This document shows, one piece after another, positions 48,901-55,310 of a stretch of 64,000 nucleotides of DNA. Position 1 is the first letter of the stretch. Every line of letters starts with the position of its first letter. This DNA is from Symsagittifera roscoffensis (Eukaryota; Xenacoelomorpha; Acoela; Convolutidae). Where the stretch lies: the NCBI RefSeq assembly GCF_963678635.1, contig NC_087068.1, positions 59,644,872-59,708,871 on the forward strand. The letters run 5' to 3'. The notes under the pieces are model-generated. The model was given only the letters and a program-made list of their open reading frames with translations. It was not told where the DNA came from and made no database searches. The position numbers and the translations under genes were made by a program.

Positions 48901-51388
48901 AAAACGGGCCCGAACATAAGTGAATCAAAAACACACTTTCATCGAAAACAGCACAAGTAGAATTACTAACGACCATTGTACATGTATAAACATCTTTGCA
49001 AATCTCTATAACCCATGAGTCATCTTAAGTCTACAAACGGAAATAGCTAGTAAGTATATGTTAGAGACAAGAAGAAAAGCGTATGTACTTGTATGGCTCC
49101 CACGCCTCTGCCAGATTGACTGGGATGGTCATGTAGAGGTTGATGATCCAGTTGTCTGGGAAGAACTTGTCCACTATTCCCCTCATCTTGGCACTGTCCG
49201 AGTGCAGCAACTCAGGCACAAAGTACAACATCACGTAGATCATAGAGGCCTGTCCAGACAATGCATGACTCCTACAACACCATACATACATACATACATA
49301 CATACATACATACATACATACATACATAGAACAAAAGCATTCTCAATTAAGATTTCTAAAAGCTTTTTTTATTACCACCGCAATGTAAAACAGGTCCATA
49401 ATGAAAACTTTTGGCAGCCTTCTAACTGCGCTTATTTTGATCACAACGTGGTGAACCAGTTTATTCACTTTCCCACAATAGTTTTCAATCTTTGTTTATT
49501 CAAAATTGAACGGACGAGCGATTTGGGCTCAAATTCATTATTCGACAGAAACTGCTGGTATTATGCGCTTGCTGCTATTATAGGTCAATAGTTGACGAAC
49601 GAAATATCTGAGATCTCTCAATAGATTTCCCACAGCCCCGTATGGTATCAAGCGGCTAATCTCAACCCATATAGACGAACGATCAAACGTTTTGGAATCC
49701 ATAAATATTTTTCCGGTCATTGATCCACTGATTGATGCATTTTGCAGACATTGATACATTTGCGAGCATTATTGAGGCAGCTTTTCGTCTCCACCCCACC
49801 CCACTCGTGGAATATATCTCATGTCTTCTCTTTGAGTCACCTGTGTGTGGGGTTTGGGTAGAAGGAGATGAGATTGTACAAGTCATCCGACTCCATCCTG
49901 CCACATACAATCTGGAGGAAGTAGTCGTTGAGAGGGACCCTTCTGAACAAACTCTCCGGGTAGTCCTGTGGCCGCACACTCTGCTTGTCCACAGAGGAGG
50001 AGTGGATGTAGCCGGTGGAGGCCAGTAGTTTGCACACTTCGTCTATGTGCGAGTCTGTGGACACGTGTGTGCCTCCATTGCGGTAGTAGAACACGAGCAT
50101 CTTCTCCCTCACGTCTCCTAAAAAGAGACTCATTCGAAGAACATATAAAAGTGCACAGAAGATACCAAGGTGAACGAAAGTTGAGTGGCTACTAGTGCCT
50201 GTCCCTCTACAGGAAGCAGACTGGTGCTTCTAACCACATCCTGGTCCATGAACTAACTCTCGTCAAGAAAAATCAAGACGTCTTTATTAAGACTATATCA
50301 ATATCAGTTCCATCTAAGAGCTGAAACGCACGCGACAGCCTTAGTCCGCTATGTCGTTTATAAATGGTTTTATGTTGAAACTATATTAGAACCAATCATT
50401 AAATCTTAAATTACTAAGAAGCCGGTTCACTTGACATAATTTCTTTTTTCCAAATTCTTAGCTCTGAGTAGAGACTATTTCCCCCAAATGTTCTCAGTGT
50501 GCACTCACCGGGTACCTTGATGTCCAAGAGCAGTAGCATCACTCCGTAGATGTAGACTGCCTCTGCCAGCAACTGTTTGCCCTCTATAGTCTTGATCACA
50601 CTGTCCGCCGTCTCCTGCACAAAGGAGCCCTCTGACAGCTGGGTGACATACTTGTTCAGGTCGTCCACGTACTTGTACACACTCTCGAACACCAGGTAGA
50701 ACCTCTCTATGATGAGTTTGTGGTTGTCTCGGAACTCCTCGTTCAGATCCACCAGCTTCCCGTTCCCACTGTAACTCTTCTCAAAGCTCTCTGATATTCT
50801 AAGAACAAATGTCATTTTAATTTTGGGCTACATTTTGTGTCCTATACTTGTACAATACTACCTGCAAGGGCTGCCGTGTCCATAACTCTACATAATCGAT
50901 GTACTTCAAAATCAGATATGCTCTTTCTAGCTCTCAACAAAAGAGATGTATATTTTTTGAGCTACGTTGAAGTGGCCAAGTCTTTACCTGTCAATCGAAA
51001 AGCCCTTCGTACTTGTTGCTTAAGGGCGAGGCATCATTACCCAGCCCAGGAAAATAACCAAAAAGATTGCACCTAATTATAACCATGGACACAACCGCGG
51101 TCCTCCGTGACGAGCTGAACAGCTGGTATGTTGGTCCTTTCTATTATGCATCACCCATTACAACTTCTTTTCTTCAAATAATCAATTCTTTACTCACGTG
51201 AAATAGTGGAAGTCCATAAGGAGGGGTGCGTATTTCTCATGGTCCCCCTGGCCATTAAAAACTGGGGGGATGAAGTCGGACAGTCTCAGTATCTCAGCTA
51301 TGATCGCATTCCCCCGGGACACCAACTTGAGGATAGTTTGGCCACACAAGTTTTCCTCGGAGAGGAAGTCACCCTGATTGTCGGCCAT
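9776..51388 (-). CDS. WASHC5: WASH complex subunit 5 (strumpellin), complete gene, 17 coding exons
   Basis: Strumpellin is a core, mostly helical subunit of the WASH complex. That complex activates Arp2/3 on endosomes for actin-dependent sorting with retromer; human WASHC5 defects cause spastic paraplegia SPG8. Joining the 17 exons listed separately gives 3576 coding bases, 1191 aa plus stop, against about 1159 in human. Similarity runs from the first exon ([20 protein letters not shown]) to the last, with strong blocks such as [35 protein letters not shown] and [11 protein letters not shown]. Every exon junction keeps phase. The start is the ATG at 51388 with G at -3 and +4. An upstream in-frame GTG at 51403 is ignored. 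Fourteen introns are GT-AG and two appear GC-AG (introns 8 and 16). Introns range from under 300 bases to 12 kb and hold two antisense LTR elements. No frame break is seen, so the gene should be functional. Confidence 0.95.
9995..10256 (-). other. WASHC5: WASHC5 intron 16
   Basis: 262 bases, apparent GC donor and TTTTCACAG acceptor. An AG microsatellite (about 10 units) lies at 10133-10152. The rest is unremarkable. Confidence 0.75.
10257..10537 (-). CDS. WASHC5: WASHC5 exon 16 (aa 1026-1119), GC donor
   Basis: Acceptor tgctag|ttgatc. It contains [20 protein letters not shown] and a lineage-specific Ser-rich insert (about aa 1080-1090), then LKQFHNQ. The phase-correct end is AACCAG followed by gctagt, a second GC donor. 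Confidence 0.9.
10740..10896 (-). repeat. 5'-truncated tRNA-derived SINE, family A
   Basis: About 155 bases in WASHC5 intron 15 match the SINE at 52071-52292 along its 3' two-thirds: aggcggatgaca, ggtcccacct, atggatgacatc and the A-rich tail, which reads as T's on the plus strand at 10749. The match stops in the B-box region (gggattcg), so the tRNA head is missing. Confidence 0.8.
11070..11284 (-). CDS. WASHC5: WASHC5 exon 15 (aa 954-1025)
   Basis: Acceptor ttgtag|tttcat, donor GTTAG|gtatgt. It contains [11 protein letters not shown] and [12 protein letters not shown], matching human MGQMQ-type and LNKALLADIEAH segments. Confidence 0.94.
11764..11897 (-). CDS. WASHC5: WASHC5 exon 14 (aa 910-953)
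   Basis: Acceptor tatatag|gtgatt, donor CAGAAA|gttagt. It reads [18 protein letters not shown] at its start. It is divergent from human but collinear, with the same spacing on both sides. Confidence 0.85.
12188..12530 (+). repeat. 5' LTR of the gypsy element (343 bp)
   Basis: TG...CA ends. It matches the 3' LTR closely (gccaaaagcgcaacggcttt, gatacgtaaccaattctgtg) except for a block of about 126 bases, roughly 12370-12505, that the 3' LTR lacks. Confidence 0.88.
12531..12540 (+). other. Primer binding site
   Basis: tggcgcagtc lies directly after the 5' LTR and begins TGGCGC, complementary to a tRNA 3' end GCGCCA. Which tRNA is used is not determined. Confidence 0.65.
12541..13341 (+). pseudogene. 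gag of the gypsy element, broken
   Basis: Pieces of a gypsy-type Gag are seen. An early WEKW segment near 12606 is followed by a stop at about 12744. A frame at 12805-13092 contains [20 protein letters not shown] and [12 protein letters not shown], the usual retrotransposon capsid pattern. After an in-frame TAG (13090-13092), two zinc knuckles follow at 13129-13240. The first is [16 protein letters not shown]. The second reads [14 protein letters not shown] and has Ser in place of its second Cys. The product would package the RNA, but this copy is interrupted. Confidence 0.8.
13342..13914 (+). pseudogene. Protease region of the gypsy element
   Basis: Same frame as the zinc knuckles. Aspartic protease features: [11 protein letters not shown] at about residues 54-64 (family active site is D-S/T-G; here D-S-A, so probably inactive) and the later ERNLLGNDI block, equivalent to the family's 'LLGRDW/NLL' strand. 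The frame overlaps the reverse-transcriptase frame from 13745. Confidence 0.7.
13745..14569 (+). pseudogene. Reverse transcriptase region of the gypsy element
   Basis: Reverse transcriptase copies element RNA into DNA. Visible motifs: a basic entry segment [38 protein letters not shown], the first catalytic Asp in [31 protein letters not shown] and the YLDD box near the end. The frame stops shortly after YLDD. Similarity continues in other frames to about 14840, showing at least two frame shifts in the thumb/connection region. Confidence 0.85.
14840..15330 (+). pseudogene. RNase H region of the gypsy element
   Basis: It contains [19 protein letters not shown], the catalytic Asp in [12 protein letters not shown] and Glu in [21 protein letters not shown] (15137-15139) interrupts the frame, which then continues directly with [14 protein letters not shown] (third acidic residue) and [15 protein letters not shown]. 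Confidence 0.82.
15331..17142 (+). pseudogene. Integrase region of the gypsy element
   Basis: After a ~200-residue linker the zinc-binding HHCC domain is seen ([12 protein letters not shown] ... CIEC, about 16080-16205). The DDE core follows: MELDFAGPL (~16290), RTDQGSGF (~16474) and ATGLVERL (~16570). All three catalytic acids are present, but stops at 16409-16411, 16607-16609 and 16799-16801 break the frame. The C-terminal domain is recognisable at 17038-17142 ([19 protein letters not shown], then [10 protein letters not shown]) in another frame. Confidence 0.82.
17227..18514 (+). pseudogene. Short ORFs between integrase and 3' LTR of the gypsy element
   Basis: Four overlapping open frames (17227-17529, 17493-17711, 17985-18257, 18101-18514) lie where an envelope or accessory gene could sit. 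The first is very basic with a coiled-coil-like stretch ([20 protein letters not shown]). The last two read through a 19-base C run at 18165-18183 as a proline tract. No signal peptide, membrane segment or cysteine pattern is seen, so an envelope gene is not supported. Probably a degraded Pol tail or accessory ORF. Confidence 0.4.
18955..19171 (+). repeat. 3' LTR of the gypsy element (217 bp)
   Basis: Same ends as the 5' LTR but about 126 bases shorter internally. It is preceded by the purine-rich gcggggaa (18947-18954), the likely polypurine tract. Confidence 0.88.
21385..21524. mobile_element. 140-bp near-perfect palindrome (fold-back/MITE-like)
   Basis: The left arm begins ttgacccacaattgattgag, and its reverse complement closes the element at 21505-21524. 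Arms remain paired through aagacgcttagtctttggtt to a 2-base centre near 21454, with a few mismatches. It is non-coding. This form fits a small inverted-repeat transposon or foldback element. No clear target duplication is seen. Confidence 0.75.
23977..24197 (-). CDS. WASHC5: WASHC5 exon 13 (aa 836-909)
   Basis: Acceptor gatttag|gtcgtg, donor GACAAG|gttaac. It contains [20 protein letters not shown] and [13 protein letters not shown]. The donor was chosen because it restores phase 0 and the human spacing before exon 14. Confidence 0.92.
24198..26924 (-). other. WASHC5: WASHC5 intron 12
   Basis: Holds an 18-base G run at 24256-24273 (C run on the transcribed strand, about 60 bases before the exon 13 acceptor). 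It also holds a copy of the 'aggccgaaacctattaag' repeat at about 25190-25290 and a 12-base G run at 26441-26452. No gene is seen. Confidence 0.6.
26925..27073 (-). CDS. WASHC5: WASHC5 exon 12 (aa 786-835)
   Basis: Acceptor atttag|agtgat, donor CTAG|gtcagt. It contains [15 protein letters not shown] and [20 protein letters not shown]. Confidence 0.95.
27074..30568 (-). other. WASHC5: WASHC5 intron 11
   Basis: Contains a degenerate tRNA-like stretch at 27540-27625 and a SINE family B copy at about 29500-29745. Pieces of the dispersed repeat with 'tacccgattgcaataccctt' lie near 27707. No coding similarity is seen in the rest. Confidence 0.55.
29500..29745 (-). repeat. tRNA-derived SINE, family B, diverged copy
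   Basis: On the minus strand: a degenerate tRNA-like head (cacgaacacttaac/ggattcgac region at 29625-29690), then the family body with gctttttttgtcgtgtttcg, and the conserved 3' end at about 29508-29540 (aagctgcgcgttgcaaacac on the plus strand). Shared layout with the copies at 47315 and 55125 supports the call. Confidence 0.55.
30569..30840 (-). CDS. WASHC5: WASHC5 exon 11 (aa 696-785)
   Basis: Acceptor gtctag|ggcgtg, donor ACCAG|gtagca. It contains [18 protein letters not shown] and [20 protein letters not shown], among the best conserved stretches of the family. Confidence 0.96.
31301..31538 (-). CDS. WASHC5: WASHC5 exon 10 (aa 616-695)
   Basis: Acceptor actgtag|aatgag, donor GCACAG|gtgcga. 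It contains [11 protein letters not shown] and [17 protein letters not shown]. This is the region of the human SPG8 substitutions. Confidence 0.95.
32593..32726 (+). repeat. Truncated 5' LTR of the copia element
   Basis: Matches 37994-38134 (ttgttgaattcatttttata ... caattaatttttaca) with small differences, including a 7-base indel near 32655. It ends immediately before the primer binding site. Confidence 0.85.
32727..32736 (+). other. Primer binding site, initiator-Met tRNA type
   Basis: tggtagcaga follows the LTR end directly. It is the usual complement of the 3' end of initiator tRNA-Met used by many copia elements. Confidence 0.75.
32737..33420 (+). pseudogene. gag of the copia element
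   Basis: ATG at 32737 directly follows the PBS. It contains [18 protein letters not shown] and the [20 protein letters not shown] block of copia-type Gag. A TAG at 33172-33174 interrupts one frame that otherwise continues to 33420. A remnant zinc knuckle (NCRNCE ... H) is visible just after, near 33423-33455, but lacks its last Cys. Confidence 0.75.
33606..34523 (+). pseudogene. Protease and integrase core of the copia element
   Basis: The protease active site is seen as [13 protein letters not shown] (33630-33668). After a TAA at 33819-33821 the same frame continues from 33849 with the integrase zinc domain ([13 protein letters not shown] ... CETC) and two of the catalytic acids in VAIDLHQLG and [11 protein letters not shown]. 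It stops at 34521-34523, just before the expected catalytic Glu. Confidence 0.75.
34561..35547 (+). pseudogene. Integrase C-terminal region of the copia element
   Basis: Contains [20 protein letters not shown] and [20 protein letters not shown], the typical GKGY/GPAK region after the integrase core. An acidic linker toward reverse transcriptase follows. It ends with TGA at 35545-35547, where the RT frame begins one base back. Its second half belongs to the first copy of the tandem duplication. Confidence 0.75.
34841..35722 (+). repeat. Tandem duplication in the copia element, copy 1 (882 bp)
   Basis: Identical to 35723-36604 except for about five base differences seen by eye. It covers the end of integrase, the linker and the first ~60 residues of reverse transcriptase. 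Confidence 0.95.
35723..36604 (+). repeat. Tandem duplication in the copia element, copy 2 (882 bp)
   Basis: Begins taaggcacaac after the truncated RT start of copy 1 (…cgaaga) and continues past 36604 into the rest of RT. Both copies carry the same integrase/RT frame change, so that break predates the duplication. Confidence 0.95.
36426..37657 (+). pseudogene. Reverse transcriptase and RNase H of the copia element
   Basis: RT begins [14 protein letters not shown] and includes [22 protein letters not shown] (first catalytic Asp) and, after a frame change near 36785, [16 protein letters not shown] and the YVDD box. RNase H remnants follow ([48 protein letters not shown]). The segment between 37310 and 37330 appears shortened relative to family members, suggesting a deletion. 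It ends at 37655-37657. Confidence 0.82.
37707..38134 (+). repeat. 3' LTR of the copia element
   Basis: Right end fixed at tttttaca by the match to the 5' LTR. The left end is set tentatively at a TG (37707) about 50 bases after the last codon, because the 5' LTR copy lacks this part. It contains two 78-base tandem units (37748-37825 and 37826-37903) with gtgcatttcgtta in each. Confidence 0.65.
39748..40487. mobile_element. Pogo/Tigger-like inverted-repeat element (740 bp) with TA target duplication
   Basis: The ends are cagtgctgatttaaattatc and its exact reverse complement. They are flanked on both sides by TA (39746-39747 and 40488-40489). Arms of about 300 bases stay complementary (ttgataattgataagaatat is seen inverted on the other side), leaving a centre of about 140 bases. 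No transposase is encoded. TA duplication and a terminal CAGTG...ATCCGGACA are typical of the pogo/Tigger branch of Tc1/mariner. This is a non-autonomous, hairpin-forming copy. Confidence 0.85.
40646..40888 (-). CDS. WASHC5: WASHC5 exon 9 (aa 535-615)
   Basis: Acceptor gttgtag|gcagc, donor GACAG|gttaac. It contains [19 protein letters not shown], matching the human LRATFLKLASALDLPLLRI block. Confidence 0.94.
40920..40990 (-). repeat. Short dispersed intronic repeat, copy c
   Basis: Minus-strand match to 48085-48145 and, inverted, 51085-51150: a core near agctg(a/g)acagct followed by atgttggt..tcctttcc. About 60 bases, diverged. It lies within 40-100 bases upstream of the exon 9 acceptor. Confidence 0.5.
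41612..41760 (-). CDS. WASHC5: WASHC5 exon 8 (aa 486-534), GC donor
   Basis: Acceptor atttaag|gtgaag. It contains [15 protein letters not shown], nearly identical to human. The only junction that keeps phase with exon 9 ends at ACCAG followed by gcatga. This makes the donor GC rather than GT. Confidence 0.92.
41761..43463 (-). other. WASHC5: WASHC5 intron 7
   Basis: Contains the 20-bp minisatellite (43171-43370). It also contains a plus-strand open frame at 41980-42258 that resembles no family I know, and fragments of a dispersed repeat near 42340-42560. Confidence 0.55.
43171..43370. repeat. 20-bp minisatellite, 10 units
   Basis: Ten consecutive units of gccacaagtagcatcaaaac. One unit carries a C to G change and the last carries C to T changes. 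Near-identity implies recent expansion. There are no spacers, so it is not CRISPR-like. Confidence 0.97.
43464..43628 (-). CDS. WASHC5: WASHC5 exon 7 (aa 431-485)
   Basis: Acceptor gtttag|gtgaag, donor AAACAG|gtacac; 55 codons in phase 0. It contains MFKQLLAEK and the highly conserved [16 protein letters not shown]. Confidence 0.95.
44140..44660. repeat. Dispersed repeat of about 500 bp, unnamed family
   Basis: Shares long stretches with 53215-53620, 54335-54830 and 60840-61310, such as cagttggaaa, aacccaatttgagaaaa, gggaaatctga and agtcgatcacgttttt. It is non-coding. Class unknown; ends not defined. Confidence 0.65.
47310..47515 (-). repeat. tRNA-derived SINE, family B
   Basis: The minus strand has a tRNA-like head with a B-box relative in the reverse of accgggttcgtttcg (47430-47445). 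The family body follows, and its 3' end appears on the plus strand as aagctgcgcttcgcaaacac (47327). Confidence 0.6.
47895..48020 (-). CDS. WASHC5: WASHC5 exon 6 (aa 389-430)
   Basis: Acceptor tttcag|atggca, donor CTCAAG|gttcaa; exactly 42 codons. It contains [11 protein letters not shown], matching the DTAQFEF region of human strumpellin. Confidence 0.92.
48085..48145 (-). repeat. Short dispersed intronic repeat, copy b
   Basis: The minus strand reads tgatgagctgaacagctcgt and then atgttggttctttcccc. It matches 51085-51150 on the plus strand and 40920-40990 on the minus strand. It is close to the exon 6 acceptor. Confidence 0.55.
48577..48799 (-). CDS. WASHC5: WASHC5 exon 5 (aa 314-388)
   Basis: Acceptor gttcaag|agcag, donor AGCAAG|gtacat, phase 0 at the end. 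It contains [19 protein letters not shown] and KWMLLH. Confidence 0.93.
49089..49271 (-). CDS. WASHC5: WASHC5 exon 4 (aa 253-313)
   Basis: Acceptor ttgtag|gagtc, donor TACAA|gtacat. It contains [20 protein letters not shown] and [12 protein letters not shown] (TATG)12 microsatellite lies directly upstream of the acceptor. Confidence 0.94.
49281..49328. repeat. (CATA)12 microsatellite at the exon 4 acceptor
   Basis: Twelve exact CATA units. On the transcribed strand this is (TATG)12, ending 7 bases before the AG of intron 3, where a polypyrimidine tract is expected. Confidence 0.97.
49841..50117 (-). CDS. WASHC5: WASHC5 exon 3 (aa 161-252)
   Basis: Acceptor ttttag|gagac, donor CACAG|gtgact. 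It contains [14 protein letters not shown] and the conserved [15 protein letters not shown] block. Confidence 0.95.
50509..50798 (-). CDS. WASHC5: WASHC5 exon 2 (aa 64-160)
   Basis: Acceptor ttcttag|aatatc, donor CCCG|gtgagt. It contains [12 protein letters not shown] and the conserved [18 protein letters not shown] block. Confidence 0.95.
51085..51150 (+). repeat. Short dispersed intronic repeat, copy a
   Basis: Contains gacgagctgaacagctggta and then tgttggtcctttc. It is inverted relative to copies b and c and lies in intron 1, about 50 bases from the exon 1 donor. Confidence 0.5.
51198..51388 (-). CDS. WASHC5: WASHC5 exon 1 (aa 1-63)
   Basis: Starts [17 protein letters not shown] and ends in phase 2 at CAC|gtgagt. 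It holds the conserved N-terminal [11 protein letters not shown] block. The first ATG sits in good Kozak context. Confidence 0.93.
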
Positions 51389-51644
51389 GTCTGCAACCCC
51401 CACTTTCTACAACTTACATGTATTTGTTCTTTAGTTTTCAACTCTTTAGTCGGGAATTATGTCAATTTACTACTGACCATTTAATCTAAAAAATTAAATT
51501 GCATCAACCCCACCCACCATACACCAACGCGTTCAAAAACCTAAATTTATACACTTTCCGACTTAAAATAAAAGTTTGCAAGAACGCCAGGATCAGAGAT
51601 GACCTGTGAATTCAATTGAAGCACGTGGAAAAGATGAAGGTGGC

Positions 51645-51885
51645 ATCTATTGTATACACAGAGGCGAAGCTGAGCTTCTCACCACTTGCTTTACACGACA
51701 AACATAAAAAAACATAAGAAATCGAAAACAAAATTCAAAAAGTTCAATTTTTACCTATTTTTTTTTCAATTGCATGCATACTGAAATATAAGGTCCGGCC
51801 CATACTCGAACTCCAGACCTAAGGGTAAAAAGGCGAAAGCGCTAACCCTAGGCCAAGTAGGAAGGAACCTGGAAGAAGTTAAGAG
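51645..51885 (-). repeat. tRNA-derived SINE, family B
   Basis: The minus strand starts with an A-box-like tggcctagggttagcgc, a B-box-like ggagttcgagtat about 40 bases on, then a body. The 3' end reads gagaagctcagcttcgcctc. A/B spacing fits a tRNA-derived RNA polymerase III promoter. Confidence 0.65.
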
Positions 51886-52070
51886 AACAAAAAAGGGAAA
51901 AAAGAGAAGAATTTGTCAGGCTGGTTTTCGCAAGTGTAATTAGTTATCTATTAATCACTGTTTCGGCATAATTAATTTTAAAATTTCTTAAATATGGGAG
52001 CCAAACAGTCATTATCCAACATTATCCCAAAAATAATTGTCGCACTTTGTCCTTTTTGGTCATTGAGCAC

Positions 52071-52292
52071 TTTTTTTTTATTTTTTTTTATTAGCCCCCG
52101 GCCTGCTCAGTGCAGGACCAACCGTGGGGGAGGGGGAGATGTCATCCATTTTGCCGCAGCCGGTCCCACCTTGAGGAGGCGGATGACACTGTGACACTGA
52201 AACCCCTCCAGCCGTGACCGAAGCGGGATTCGAACGCATGACCCTCGTGTTAAGAGAAATGTGCCTAACCCACTTGACCACGACTGCTCACA
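52071..52292 (-). mobile_element. Full-length tRNA-derived SINE, family A, with 11-bp target duplication
   Basis: The minus strand begins tgagcagtcgtggtcaagtg (A box) and has a B box in gcgttcgaatcccgc about 50 bases later. A G/C-rich body follows, and it ends in an A-rich tail (T's on the plus strand at 52071-52090). The direct repeat tcattgagcac flanks it exactly at 52060-52070 and 52293-52303. Perfect flanks and intact boxes suggest recent insertion. Such elements are transcribed by RNA polymerase III and moved by LINE proteins supplied in trans. Confidence 0.93.
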
Positions 52293-53214
52293 TCATTGAG
52301 CACTCGGCACTTCCCTATCTAGGCCATCTGCAGTGATGTTTAATTGCGCCACTTGGAATTTATTTTCGGAGCGCGTACTTCGTTTTCTTTTTAGCAAATG
52401 ATTTTAATTTTTTTCTTACAAATCCAAAAAATTTAACGCAGAACGCATCAAAAATATAATTCCGCTCTTGAAACGACGTATCACGAGGCAAATAAAACGA
52501 TTCAAAATAAGCCAAACAAATCATTCAATCAAAAAGTTATAAAAAGCAATTTATACAAAATCACTCATACGAAATCCTGTGACATAGTTATATCCAGAAA
52601 ATGGTCTAGTAACCGGTTGCAATAACTTTGCTTATCACAAGGGTAGAGAACAAATCCACGAAAACTTCAATTAAAGAACAACTTCCAAAAACGGCTCCTG
52701 ACTGAGTCAAATTCAAGGCAATCTCAAAAATCACTTCTAATTGATCAGCACTTGCAGGTCACTTCATCTTAAAAGTAAGAACGAATGATTTTTAAAACAG
52801 CGTTAATTCTTTTAATTGCGAAGCCTTGCAGAGCAGAGCCTAAACTTTCTTAGATCTAGCAACTGAATTTGAACTGCACGAAGAAAACATCAAAACTCAA
52901 ACCGCGAAAACTGTTAGTGATTCGAAAAACGGGCTTTGGCATGTGCGTTACCTCTGCACGCTATTTAAGGATCAACGTCTTGATTTTGATTTTTATGGGC
53001 AAAGGTGTCACATGATTCTAAGGATTTTAGCATCGCGAACAAACAGTTGGAAGAAGTCAGTGAACTCAAGCAAACTCAAGCAAAATCTCGAGCTTTCAAG
53101 TTTCAAAGAAACAAAATGCTTCCCTTAAAACTCATTGAATTTTTGAAACAATTTATGATTGTCACTTTTGAGTAACCCGGATTCGCAGGAAAACAGACAA
53201 AAAAATTGATTTGT

Positions 53215-53620
53215 TTTTTTTTGAACGCATGGTCAACAGACAGTTGGAAAAGAGTCAATGAACGCAAACAAAAAATACTGAAAAAAACTCAGCTTTCGAT
53301 TTCCGAAGAAAAAATACATGACCTTAAGGTCATTTGAAACTTTCAAACAATTTATCAATGACACTTTTTTGAATATATTAACCCAATCTGGATCAAAAAG
53401 TAAAATTGTTATTTGACTGGGAAATCTGATAACTGAATTCAATTTTTTAAACTAGAAGTCGAGATAGTGGAGTTTGCTTTCCTTTTAACAAAAAACGAGC
53501 TGAACTTGAAAAAAAAACTATAGTCTAACCTCGAAAAAGTAATTTTGAGCTTGAATAAATAAAAAAAAAAAAACGGGAAAATCACCACGACCTATTTTGA
53601 GTCTATCTACGTTCAGCGAT
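53215..53620. repeat. Dispersed repeat of about 400-500 bp, unnamed family
   Basis: Same family as 44140-44660: acagacagttggaaaagagtcaatgaacgc-type start, gggaaatctgataa and a tail with gagtttgctttccttttaac. Non-coding. Confidence 0.65.
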
Positions 53621-54334
53621 TCTTAGTAAATTAGTCATTTATTCGAGGACCTGAAAAAAGTCTACTCTACGATTTTATACCGCTCGCTAACCTCAAGTGT
53701 TAACATACACCAACATCAACTTCAAATCCAATGAAACTTAAAACCTGATTCGCACCAGGTTTTTAACACCTTATGATTCGAAAGCTGTAGCTTCTTTCAA
53801 CCATCTATTCTATCTGTGAAAAGACTTTAGCGAACATATAGAACAAAAAGATTGAAAAGCGCCAAAGAACCTCAAAAATTAAAGAAAAATCAATTTTTCT
53901 GAAACTCTTTTCTGGTTTCCCGAAGCTCAATGTTCTGATGGCTGTATTTGATAGACTCAAATTATAGATATTGTCGGTGGCTGAGAATAGCTACAAGTTT
54001 CGGATGAAAAAAAAGTTTTATTCGAGGTCTCAGACACTTGAAAACAAATATTAAGCTCTTCAATCAAGTGCCAAGCATCTTTTTTGATTAATTTTTACTT
54101 ACAACGAAAGAACCTCACGCCCTAGCTTCTGCACCATGACCGCTTGATGAGCATCAAACATTAGTCAGCTCGAAAAAGTAAGCATCGAAAAGACAGCTCA
54201 GAAATGTGGCACTACGCTCCGCATGTGTAGCAAAGGTCTGTTATAAATTTTTTCATGTTTATCATAATTTTCGCAACTTACAAGAGAAGGTACGATCTCG
54301 CCAATCTCTAACAATTATGATTCATAAGAGCTCA

Positions 54335-54830
54335 CTTGACATAATCAAAGCATAGCCAACAGACAGTTGGAAAACAGTCAGTGAAAGCAAGGTGACCGAA
54401 AAAACATTGCCAAATGACAGTTGAAAAGAGCAATGAACGCAAAGAAACTGAAAAAACACTGACTTATCTTTTGAAAAAACTTGGACTTTTGAATGCCGAA
54501 GAGAAAAATAGACGACCTTAACTCTCTTTGTAATTGTCGAACAATTTATGATGATTGACACTTTTTTGATAAAGTTAACCCAATATGAGAAAACTGGATC
54601 AATAGGTAAAACTTTTTTTGCTAGGTATCTGATAATTAACTTCGGTTTTCCAAATTAGAAGTCGATCACGTTTTTCGTGCCTTTACATTTTTGCTGTTCG
54701 ATAGTGAGTCAAACCGCAAAAAAATCAAATTTGAGCTCGAACAAATTTAGGACTTTTTCCAGAAAAAAAATTCCGAGACCCAGATAAGAGTATTCAGTAC
54801 GCTCATTAATCTTAAAAACGCAATTCAGTT
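54335..54830. repeat. Dispersed repeat of about 500 bp, unnamed family
   Basis: Same family. It begins with two tandem units of the 54-base piece containing caactgacagttggaaaa-like words (54350-54460). It then continues with aaccc(a)atatgagaaaactgg and gaagtcgatcacgttttt. Confidence 0.65.
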
Positions 54831-55124
54831 TTTGAACTTTTCTAACAAAACTTACACGACCTTACAGATCTTATAAATTCAAAAAAAAATTTGATTAACC
54901 TTTTTTGATTTAAAATAACCTCGTTTGAAAAAATGCATCAATAGGTCATATTCGACAAACAGGTAAAATGGACAACAACTTTTAAAGAAAAATGACTAGA
55001 AAAATAAACAAATCATAAGAAAACTTTAAGAAAACAATTTTTTTTGCATAAATTTTTTGAGTTTTCGATTCTCAACATGGCAATAAAAACTCCAACTACT
55101 GGAGTACAACTAAACTTAAGCATA

Positions 55125-55310
55125 CATATAGAGGGGAAGCTTCGCTTCGCAATTACTTGCGACAACACGACAAAAAGCAGCTTTATAAAATGCAATGATA
55201 AAAATTTGAAATAAGCCTAAAACTAGTAAAAATTCAGGTTTCGAACCAGCGACCTAGAGATTAAGAGTCTCACTCACTAACCACTCAGCAACGGAACCTT
55301 AATAGGCACC
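55125..55310 (-). repeat. tRNA-derived SINE, family B, best-preserved copy
   Basis: The minus strand has gctgagtggttagtgagtga (A box) and then ctggttcgaaacc (B box). A body with gctgctttttgtcgtgttgt follows, ending aattgcgaagcgaagcttcc. Both promoter boxes are near consensus. It defines the head of the family. Confidence 0.75.

Noticed and set aside
49061-49327. Repeated MYVC peptide at the start of a minus-strand ORF
   Set aside because: Reading through the (TATG)12 microsatellite. The real exon 4 starts at 49271 after the splice acceptor.
51389-51403. Alternative upstream start of WASHC5 at 51403
   Set aside because: The codon is GTG, not ATG. The ATG at 51388 has good context and gives the expected N terminus.
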